Positions 22,735 to 27,582 of a DNA stretch of 27,582 bases are shown in pieces. The DNA is from a virus. Under the pieces are notes generated by a model. It did no database searches and was not told the origin of the DNA. It saw only the letters and a program-made list of their open reading frames with translations. The translations under genes and the position numbers were made by a program. Position 1 is the first letter of the stretch. Every line of letters begins with the position of its first letter. The DNA is taken from positions 1-27,582 of the IMG/VR virus record IMGVR_UViG_3300007276_000233; one strand, written 5' to 3'.

Positions 22735-22852
22735 ACGGAGGCTGTATCCGTAGCAGAGGGAGGACGCTCCTAACTGCGAAACAGGCAGAACCTGTTTAGG
22801 CACACACGGTGACCCGAAAGGGTGGAGGTTCGATTCCTCCTGTGTCTCTCAC
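22735..22852 (+). ncRNA. Multi-hairpin RNA with tRNA-Ser-like 3' half
   Basis: Five hairpins follow in series: ACGGA-GGCTGTA-TCCGT (22735-22751), GGAG-GACG-CTCC (22759-22770), AAACAGG-CAGAA-CCTGTTT (22779-22797), ACCC-GAAA-GGGT (22812-22823) and the T-arm GGAGG-TTCGATT-CCTCC (22824-22840). The last two look like the variable arm and T-arm of a bacterial tRNA-Ser, and ACACA (22802-22806) pairs with TGTGT (22841-22845). The D and anticodon arms expected for tRNA-Ser are missing. It sits between the genes at 22464 and 22871. This could be a regulatory or processed RNA, or a tRNA interrupted by other hairpins. Confidence 0.6.
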
Positions 22853-22870
22853 ATTCAAGCACTAACACAC

Positions 22871-23338
22871 ATGACTCCAATTACCTTTTACCCCTACTGG
22901 ACATTCGCCGCCGATGCTTTCGGTCGGACCCTTTTCAACAAAGCGGACTGCTACGTTGTCACCCCGACGAATATAAAGCAAGGTGACATGAACGCTTACA
23001 GACCCACACAGGGTTATGGGGTTCAGTACACACAAATGGGGGCAACCATCCCGATGCTTGAAAAAGGCATGGACAGCGCGGTACACACAGAGACACTGAT
23101 GCGAAGCTTCCGAAATCAATTCGATAAGGCTTGGTTTCACGCCGCAACCCTTGAGAAAAACCTTGGGGAACCCCACTGCATCCACACATGGGTAGATGGT
23201 GAGAACTTAGAGGTGGGTGTCTTCCGCCTCTACCCTCACAAACACTCTGCTGAGTTTGCGCAAAGGAGCACAACGGATTCGGCGGACTTCATCCTCGACG
23301 TATCTCAGCTCGAACACTTAGAAACAATTTCAGCATGA
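22871..23338 (+). CDS. Hypothetical protein
   Basis: The product is 155 residues: MTPITFYPYWTFAADAFGRT, LFNKADCYVVTPTNIKQGDM, NAYRPTQGYGVQYTQMGATI, then a helical middle FRNQFDKAWFHAATLEKNLG and a beta end HTWVDGENLEVGVFRLYPHK. Aromatic-rich and soluble. Its end overlaps the next start by four bases (ATGA). Nothing familiar. Confidence 0.75.
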   Translation: MTPITFYPYWTFAADAFGRTLFNKADCYVVTPTNIKQGDMNAYRPTQGYGVQYTQMGATIPMLEKGMDSAVHTETLMRSFRNQFDKAWFHAATLEKNLGEPHCIHTWVDGENLEVGVFRLYPHKHSAEFAQRSTTDSADFILDVSQLEHLETISA

Positions 23339-23490
23339 CACAAGACGAAATCCAAAAGGTGCAACAGGCACTCATGTTGGCGGAGATGTTCTTCATCGCC
23401 ACCCCCATCGACACCATAGAGAAGATGGGTAACCCGCTCGGCAAAGTGCTGGGTGAGGCTGTCGGTATCACACTCAAATACACAGACTAA
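23335..23490 (+). CDS. 51-residue hypothetical protein
   Basis: The frame runs from the ATG at 23335, overlapping the previous stop, to TAA at 23488-23490: MTQDEIQKVQQALMLAEMFF, IATPIDTIEKMGNPLGKVLG, then EAVGITLKYTD. A helix followed by a Gly-rich turn. ATGA coupling and continuous frame support it. Function is unknown. Confidence 0.7.
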   Translation: MTQDEIQKVQQALMLAEMFFIATPIDTIEKMGNPLGKVLGEAVGITLKYTD

Positions 23491-23500
23491 TACGACTGAC

Positions 23501-23740
23501 ATGAACAAGTACACAGAATCAGACTACAAGCGGATGCACCAAGGCATCATCGAAGACATGGTTGACTCCTGCCTTGGCAGGTGGCACGACGCAGAGTGTG
23601 ACCCGCTCGAAGCGCGTGTCTACCGCAACATTGCCTCCATGCTGGAAGACCTTCGTGACGTAAACGACAACGTAGAAAACGTCAATGTATGGGTGAGCGC
23701 CGCCAACGAAGAAGACGCAAACACAAGATCGAAATCATGA
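23501..23740 (+). CDS. Small acidic helical protein
   Basis: The product is 79 residues from the ATG at 23501: MNKYTESDYKRMHQGIIEDM, VDSCLGRWHDAECDPLEARV, then a coiled part LEDLRDVNDNVENVNVWVSA and an end NEEDANTRSKS. It overlaps the next start by four bases (ATGA). No family is recognised. Confidence 0.72.
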   Translation: MNKYTESDYKRMHQGIIEDMVDSCLGRWHDAECDPLEARVYRNIASMLEDLRDVNDNVENVNVWVSAANEEDANTRSKS

Positions 23741-23946
23741 ACGTATATTTAGTTTTCGCCCCTAACGGGGACATCTACCACAGACACGAGGAGTTCCTCA
23801 TGGATGACCTACACGACCATATGGAATCAGGTGAAGTCACGCTCAAGGCTTGGCGCAATGATGAGCACCTTGACGACCACAGAGCACCGATGTTCACCCT
23901 CACAGGGAACAAGGCCGTTCAGGAGTGGCTCAACCAAAGGTTGTAA
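23737..23946 (+). CDS. Hypothetical small protein
   Basis: The product is 69 residues: MNVYLVFAPNGDIYHRHEEF, LMDDLHDHMESGEVTLKAWR, then NDEHLDDHRAPMFTLTGNKA and VQEWLNQRL. His and Asp are frequent, so metal binding is possible. The ACAAGATCGA motif stands four bases before its ATG. Confidence 0.72.
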   Translation: MNVYLVFAPNGDIYHRHEEFLMDDLHDHMESGEVTLKAWRNDEHLDDHRAPMFTLTGNKAVQEWLNQRL

Positions 23947-23964
23947 AATAAAGTCCTAAGTAAA

Positions 23965-23997
23965 TTTGGAATTGTCAACTTCTTATCCTTATCTTTG
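23965..23997 (+). promoter_or_regulatory. Rightward promoter P3 (TTTG-N21-TATCTTTG)
   Basis: TTTG at 23965-23968 and TATCTTTG at 23990-23997. The leader then forms TCCC-GGCA-loop-TGCC-GGGA, a clear hairpin, followed by ATCAGAAACACACAC and the ATG at 24045. Confidence 0.75.
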
Positions 23998-24044
23998 GAG
24001 TCCCCAACGGCACTACTGCCACAGGGAAAATCAGAAACACACAC

Positions 24045-24320
24045 ATGAACTACGAATCCTACAAGCGTGACCTTGCGGTCCGCATCCTCCGCCGCCTCGG
24101 ATACAAGGCCGACGACTCCCTGCACACTGCCGTTGACTCGGTTATGCAGACCCTCGACGAATTCCTCCCCACGGACGACAGCCCCAATCGGGGACACACT
24201 ACACTGGTAGACCTTGCCCCTGTGTATGAAGTGGACGAGTGTCCTAACTGCGGCAAGGAGAAAGTCCAATACAGCGACACCTACGAATTCTGCAACGAGT
24301 GCGGATACACCTTCAACTGA
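24045..24320 (+). CDS. Zinc-ribbon protein
   Basis: The product is 91 residues. Residues 1-60 are helical (YKRDLAVRILRRLGYKADDS). The end DECPNCGKEKVQYSDTYEFC, then NECGYTFN has four Cys (66, 69, 83, 86) as CxxC-x13-CxxC, a classical zinc ribbon. It could bind DNA, RNA or RNA polymerase. It is the first gene after P3 and so may regulate early expression. Confidence 0.8.
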   Translation: MNYESYKRDLAVRILRRLGYKADDSLHTAVDSVMQTLDEFLPTDDSPNRGHTTLVDLAPVYEVDECPNCGKEKVQYSDTYEFCNECGYTFN

Positions 24321-24353
24321 GTCACTATCATCAACACACAAACACAAACACAC

Positions 24354-24926
24354 ATGACAATGATGAACGATAACACCAACACCCGCTCCTTTGCGGAAGC
24401 TCTCGGCAAAGCCATCTCATTTGGCTCCTGTATCACCACCTGTGATGCCCTTCTCAACCCCCAGTCCTATGGGTACTTCTATCCCGCCTACGACACCGAC
24501 CCAATCGTGTGCTCACCGACAGACCCAAAGGGGACGTTCGAGTATTGGATGGACTTCATGCAACAGGCACAGAGGTTTGCTACCAAGAACAATCAGGACC
24601 CTGACACATGGGGTATCCGAATGGTATTCAACCACGGCAGGGGGTCGGTGAACCTCGATCTTGTGCGTGTGGAGTACATCAAGGAGAAAATGCTTGACAT
24701 GGCAGAGAACGACAAGTGGGCGTGTCCAAGCACCATCTACAAGTTCGGACGCAATGAGGATGTCGAGTCTGTCTACCTCACCAAGGAGGGGCGCTCCCCG
24801 TACCCCCTTGACGATGATGGACGGGAAGATGTTCAAGCTGGAGAAGACAGAATGATTTTCGAAGAACTTGGATTCACATCCGAGAAGGGTACAGACCCCA
24901 CGGACTCACTTGACGAGTGGAAGTGA
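24354..24926 (+). CDS. Hypothetical acidic protein
   Basis: The product is 190 residues: TRSFAEALGKAISFGSCITT, CDALLNPQSYGYFYPAYDTD, PTDPKGTFEYWMDFMQQAQR, SVNLDLVRVEYIKEKMLDMA, then an acidic tail. Its start has the leader CAAACACACATG. The compact single-domain chain shows no motif I know. It is the last coding gene before the two tRNAs. Confidence 0.75.
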   Translation: MTMMNDNTNTRSFAEALGKAISFGSCITTCDALLNPQSYGYFYPAYDTDPIVCSPTDPKGTFEYWMDFMQQAQRFATKNNQDPDTWGIRMVFNHGRGSVNLDLVRVEYIKEKMLDMAENDKWACPSTIYKFGRNEDVESVYLTKEGRSPYPLDDDGREDVQAGEDRMIFEELGFTSEKGTDPTDSLDEWK

Positions 24927-24933
24927 GTACCCC

Positions 24934-25006
24934 GCGCCTATAGCTCAGCGGTTAGAGCATCCGACTCATAATCGGCAGGTCCTTGGTTCAAATCCAAGTA
25001 GGCGCA
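24934..25006 (+). tRNA. tRNA-Met or tRNA-Ile2 (anticodon CAT)
   Basis: The full cloverleaf: acceptor GCGCCTA with TAGGCGC, D-arm AGCTCAGCGGTTAGAGC, anticodon arm CCGA-CTCATAA-TCGG with CAT, T-arm CTTGGTTCAAATCCAAG, discriminator A. CCA is not encoded. The arm CGACTCATAATCG resembles the lysidine tRNA-Ile2 of bacteria as well as elongator Met. An Ile2 reading would serve AUA. Confidence 0.95.
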
Positions 25007-25146
25007 CAACAATCTCCTGTTCAGAGGTGTGAATTGGTGTAGATGGATTCTATGCCCGACCTCACCACATTTGGGAACAGGTGCGGAATGCCCCATCCGA
25101 TTATTACGACATGGGGAAGTCGTCGAAGTGCACTCGGCGCACACCA
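25007..25146 (+). ncRNA. Structured spacer between two tRNAs
   Basis: ATTGGTGT (25033-25040) pairs with ACACCAAT (25141-25148), closing a 116-base domain. Inside, CCCCAT (25091-25096) pairs with ATGGGG (25111-25116), and further short stems can form (CACC/GGTG). AGTGCACT is a palindrome. The right arm overlaps the first two bases of the tRNA-Arg. It is too long to be a simple tRNA spacer. It may guide tRNA processing or be a separate RNA. A 37-residue frame starting at 25043 runs into the tRNA and is unlikely. Confidence 0.5.
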
Positions 25147-25218
25147 ATCCCCATAGCTCAACGGATAGAGCATCGGTTTCCTAAACCGCAGATAGAAGTT
25201 CGATTCTTCTTGGGGATA
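25147..25218 (+). tRNA. tRNA-Arg (anticodon CCT)
   Basis: The cloverleaf: acceptor ATCCCCA with TGGGGAT, D-arm AGCTCAACGGATAGAGC, anticodon loop TTCCTAA with CCT (first stem pair mismatched), T-arm AGAAG-TTCGATT-CTTCT, discriminator A. CCA is not encoded. It reads AGG and complements the TCT tRNA at 11850, together covering AGA and AGG. Confidence 0.92.
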
Positions 25219-25228
25219 CAAAAATAAA

Positions 25229-25260
25229 TTTGGTAGATACAAACATTTGACTTATCTTTG
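25229..25260 (+). promoter_or_regulatory. Rightward promoter P4 (TTTG-N20-TATCTTTG)
   Basis: TTTG at 25229-25232 and TATCTTTG at 25253-25260. The leader has a short GGC-AATTCA-GCC hairpin, then ATCAGAAAACACTCACACTT before the ATG at 25299. Confidence 0.75.
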
Positions 25261-25298
25261 TCCACGGCAATTCAGCCAATCAGAAAACACTCACACTT

Positions 25299-25505
25299 AT
25301 GGCATACAAGAAAGCCACCACTTACACTCATCTCTCCCTTGACTCACGAGTCGATTGGATTTCAGACGAACGCGGAAGCGGAGATGGCATATGGATTTAC
25401 CTGAAGGACGGATGCCGCAATGCCGTTCTCGACAGCGGGTTTATACACGAACACACGATTAAAGAATGCTGTGACCAGCTCAACAACGACACTTACAAAC
25501 TCTAA
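25299..25505 (+). CDS. Hypothetical small protein
   Basis: The product is 68 residues: MAYKKATTYTHLSLDSRVDW, ISDERGSGDGIWIYLKDGCR, then NAVLDSGFIHEHTIKECCDQ and LNNDTYKL. Beta-rich with a helix at the end and three Cys. It is the first gene after P4. No family is known. Confidence 0.75.
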   Translation: MAYKKATTYTHLSLDSRVDWISDERGSGDGIWIYLKDGCRNAVLDSGFIHEHTIKECCDQLNNDTYKL

Positions 25506-25516
25506 TACTCACACTC

Positions 25517-26176
25517 ATGAACACTACACTGCGCACCGCATCCCACTACTTCATCATCGACTCCATCGGTGGCATGAACGAGGGCTACTCAGAGACTACC
25601 TGCCGCCGCATCGAGGATGTCGTGGCCCCCGAATACGGCAAAGCTATGGTTGAGGAATACCTCGACCAATGGATGAATGACAGGGCCTTGTACTACAACG
25701 AGACCTACGACCTTGACCTCAAGTTCAACCACGAGGAATGCCCCCGAGGTGGGTGGCACAAGGTCACCCCAATCTTACCTGATGACACGGAGGTAGAGGA
25801 ATTTCAAACGCTCTTTATCCAAGTGTATGACGGGGTGATGCTTGGAGACGGCGTGGTTGTGTATGACCAAATAGACGACAGCGTTCAAACCATCTGCCCC
25901 CGACACACAGCCATGCGTATCGCTGAGGAGGCTACCTCCATCGAGACGGAGCGCATCAAGGCTAAGGTGTGCGAGGTGACCAACCACGGCGGGTGGGATA
26001 GGCACTACGCCACCAACCTCATCCACGCTTACGACTCACTCGCTGACGTAGTGCGTTGCCTTGAGTTCCCACAGGGTTGTATGGTTGACATCGACGATGT
26101 CTGCCTACACTTCTTCCCTGTACGGGCCATGAAGGTCATGACCTACAACGGGAACAACGTAATCATCACACTCTAA
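25517..26176 (+). CDS. Hypothetical 219-residue protein
   Basis: The product is the longest complete gene of this unit. It starts MNTTLRTASHYFIIDSIGGM, then has HNEECPRGG-like segments (FNHEECPRGGWHKVTPILPD), an acidic stretch DDTEVEEFQTLFIQVYDGVM, and a C-terminal CLEFPQGCMVDIDDVCLHFF. The mixed alpha/beta content with many Cys and His would suit metal binding, but there is no clear family. It is 11 bp from the previous gene and shares its CTCTAATACTCAC spacer with the gap after itself. Confidence 0.75.
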   Translation: MNTTLRTASHYFIIDSIGGMNEGYSETTCRRIEDVVAPEYGKAMVEEYLDQWMNDRALYYNETYDLDLKFNHEECPRGGWHKVTPILPDDTEVEEFQTLFIQVYDGVMLGDGVVVYDQIDDSVQTICPRHTAMRIAEEATSIETERIKAKVCEVTNHGGWDRHYATNLIHAYDSLADVVRCLEFPQGCMVDIDDVCLHFFPVRAMKVMTYNGNNVIITL

Positions 26177-26187
26177 TACTCACAACT

Positions 26188-26442
26188 ATGTGCGACTACA
26201 ACTGGAAACAAGAACGCATTGACGGCGTCATGAAAGAAATCGGTGACATGAGCTTCACTGATATTGCAAAACTTATCCTGACTGAACGCTACCACAGAAA
26301 GGCGAAGGAGATTGAGGTTGAATGGTTGGATGAACTCGCCACGACACTGCGCAATGGCGACAGATTTAGCGAGACTGACCTGTACGACGAGCTGATGGGC
26401 GACCCGAAGAAAGAACTCACCCAACGATATAAGGACCAATGA
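26188..26442 (+). CDS. Hypothetical small protein
   Basis: The product is 84 residues: MCDYNWKQERIDGVMKEIGD, MSFTDIAKLILTERYHRKAK, EIEVEWLDELATTLRNGDRF, then SETDLYDELMGDPKKELTQR. Helical and amphipathic. It overlaps the next gene by four bases (ATGA). Confidence 0.75.
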   Translation: MCDYNWKQERIDGVMKEIGDMSFTDIAKLILTERYHRKAKEIEVEWLDELATTLRNGDRFSETDLYDELMGDPKKELTQRYKDQ

Positions 26443-26651
26443 ACAACTTATCTATAGACCAGCGCAGACAGCTCAATAAGATTGTTGCCGCTATCGAAAA
26501 TTCAGAAGTGGTTGACTATGTATGGAACGCACTCGACCACGACATCACAGACACCATCGAAGGGGACCATTATGAGTCTGGAAACTTTGAGGACGACCTA
26601 CAAAAATTCATCTTCGGGTGGGTCATGGGGGAAAAACTACCTAAGCAATGA
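26439..26651 (+). CDS. Hypothetical small acidic protein
   Basis: The product is 70 residues: MNNLSIDQRRQLNKIVAAIE, NSEVVDYVWNALDHDITDTI, then EGDHYESGNFEDDLQKFIFG and WVMGEKLPKQ. Helical. It is coupled at both ends by ATGA overlaps. Function is unknown. Confidence 0.75.
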   Translation: MNNLSIDQRRQLNKIVAAIENSEVVDYVWNALDHDITDTIEGDHYESGNFEDDLQKFIFGWVMGEKLPKQ

Positions 26652-26836
26652 ACTGGTACATATACAACTTCCATGGCGGCGGCTGGAATTCATGCCAAGC
26701 CACAAACATTCGATCCGCCCGCAAGAAAGAAGCCGAGAGGTGGGCAGGCTCACCCAACCTCATCCCCAAGGATGATTCCTTCAAGAAGGTGACTTGGACG
26801 GAGATTGAACATATATACAGAATGACAGCAGACTAA
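26648..26836 (+). CDS. Hypothetical small basic protein
   Basis: The product is 62 residues: MNWYIYNFHGGGWNSCQATN, IRSARKKEAERWAGSPNLIP, then KDDSFKKVTWTEIEHIYRMT. Aromatic N-terminus followed by a basic helix. Overlaps both neighbours. No family is known. Confidence 0.72.
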   Translation: MNWYIYNFHGGGWNSCQATNIRSARKKEAERWAGSPNLIPKDDSFKKVTWTEIEHIYRMTAD

Positions 26837-26943
26837 TGAGAGACATAATTAAAACCGCAACCTTTTGGGAGCTGGTCACATGGACCTGCTTAGTATTAAT
26901 CGGATGGACCATCGCTGGGTCTGTCGCAAACTACATGACATGA
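26836..26943 (+). CDS. 35-residue membrane protein
   Basis: The frame runs from the ATG at 26836 (TAATG with the previous stop) to TGA at 26941-26943: MRDIIKTATFWELVTWTCLV, then LIGWTIAGSVANYMT. Residues 12-31 form one hydrophobic helix. It fills a gap and overlaps both neighbours. Its role is unknown; small membrane proteins are common in phage early regions. Confidence 0.65.
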   Translation: MRDIIKTATFWELVTWTCLVLIGWTIAGSVANYMT

Positions 26944-27582
26944 AACGTAAATACTGGACAAACGAAGAAGAAGAACAGCTCGTTGAGTTGTACGAGAATT
27001 ACGCTGAAGAAGACGGAACCTTCCCCGCCTACAAGGTGAAAAAGAAAGAGTTGATTTCAGGCAGGGACATTATGTCACACAGGCGTAAGCTGGAGCGAGA
27101 CTGGAACATCAAGACGATTGGATCAGCGCGCATGATTTCTCACAAGGTTGACTACAAAGCCATCTACGAGGCACACGTGAATGGGTGCACCACTCGGCAG
27201 ATTGGGAGGGATTTTGGAATCTCACACCAGTCTGCTCGCACTGCGATTGACAGGTACAAGAGGGTGAACGGACTTCAGTCTGCTGAATCAAAGACAGGCT
27301 GGAGCGCCTCAGAAGATGCACACCTTCTTGATTTCGTCATGAACAACACGAGGCGGGACGGGCAGGTAAAGTGGATTAACCTGAGTGACAATGACGTGTT
27401 GCCTGGCCGAACTAAGATTGCCATGAACAAGCGTTGGATAAAACACCTAAAGGCTGACTACGTTTGGGACGGCAAGGTGTGGACCAATGCGAACACCCCA
27501 GAACCTAAGGTCACGGCGACCAAGGCTAAAACCACACGCCGCTCATTCCTGTGGGGGGCCTACACCATTGTAACAAAGGAAT
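26940..27582 (+). CDS. Myb/SANT-like DNA-binding protein, partial (runs off right edge)
   Basis: The visible 214 residues start MKRKYWTNEEEEQLVELYEN. Residues about 5-50 and 119-172 look like two SANT/Myb-type helices (YWTNEEEEQLVELYENYAEE and GWSASEDAHLLDFVMNNTRR, the latter followed by WINLSDNDVLPGRTKIAMNK). Between them, residues about 72-106 (YKAIYEAHVNGCTTRQIGRD, then FGISHQSARTAI) form a helix-turn-helix. It should bind DNA, probably as a phage transcription or replication regulator. The stop is outside the window, so the full length is unknown. It overlaps the upstream 35-aa gene by four bases. Confidence 0.82.
   Translation, partial: MKRKYWTNEEEEQLVELYENYAEEDGTFPAYKVKKKELISGRDIMSHRRKLERDWNIKTIGSARMISHKVDYKAIYEAHVNGCTTRQIGRDFGISHQSARTAIDRYKRVNGLQSAESKTGWSASEDAHLLDFVMNNTRRDGQVKWINLSDNDVLPGRTKIAMNKRWIKHLKADYVWDGKVWTNANTPEPKVTATKAKTTRRSFLWGAYTIVTKE

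Noticed and set aside
25043-25156. 37-residue plus-strand frame in the spacer between tRNAs
   Set aside because: It ends inside the tRNA-Arg, has no leader motif and competes with a stable RNA fold.
1-27582. CRISPR array, insertion sequence or integrase
   Set aside because: No regular spaced repeats, transposase, terminal inverted repeats or recombinase motifs were seen.

Overview
The window looks like part of a tailed double-stranded DNA phage that infects a member of the Bacteroidetes, probably an aquatic flavobacterium-like host. The direct evidence is a large terminase, a portal protein, a set of tail-fibre and receptor-binding proteins, a peptidoglycan peptidase, several tRNAs, and tightly overlapping genes. 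The host inference rests on three things: promoter-like boxes of the Bacteroidetes form TAnnTTTG (with TTTG about 20-23 bp upstream in the rightward module), start codons without Shine-Dalgarno sequences, and a gene whose product carries a Bacteroidetes type IX secretion (T9SS) type-B sorting domain. No major capsid, tail tube, polymerase, integrase or CRISPR array is visible, so this is a fragment of a larger genome.

Layout. Positions 1-19804 are almost entirely minus-strand: a cluster of very small basic proteins (18118-19804), an M15 peptidase, two tandemly duplicated lectin/glycosidase-like proteins, small hypothetical genes, a GroES-like protein, the T9SS cargo-like gene, a zinc-ribbon gene, terminase, portal, and the fibre genes down to the left edge. 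The only plus-strand gene in this half is a small winged-helix-like protein at 15057-15482. Genes overlap by a few bases (TAATG, ATGA), as expected for polycistronic late transcripts. Several minus-strand transcripts appear to start 4-7 nt before the ATG, so they may be leaderless.

Positions 19805-20642 form a noncoding divergent spacer. From 20643 to the right end all genes are on the plus strand. They are short, GC-richer and mostly unrecognisable, as is typical of an early or host-takeover region. They fall into four transcription units, each starting with a TATCTTTG promoter, a 5' leader with a hairpin or short dyad, and a shared CAGAAA motif. Nearly every gene there is preceded by a CA-repeat ending in ACACATG. 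The units also contain two canonical tRNAs (CAT and CCT anticodons) and three structured intergenic segments, two of which carry a tRNA T-arm and acceptor 3' half without a normal 5' half. The last gene, cut by the window edge, is a Myb/SANT-like DNA-binding protein.

The most interesting items are the T9SS type-B cargo-like protein set precisely between a tRNA-Arg and a D-arm-less tRNA-like sequence, the modular leader system of the rightward genes (including a shared MxxMTxTL N-terminus), and the tRNA-half-containing structured spacers. Four small genes found here (52, 59, 52 and 51 aa) and one weaker 47-aa candidate fill most of the apparent gaps between larger genes.
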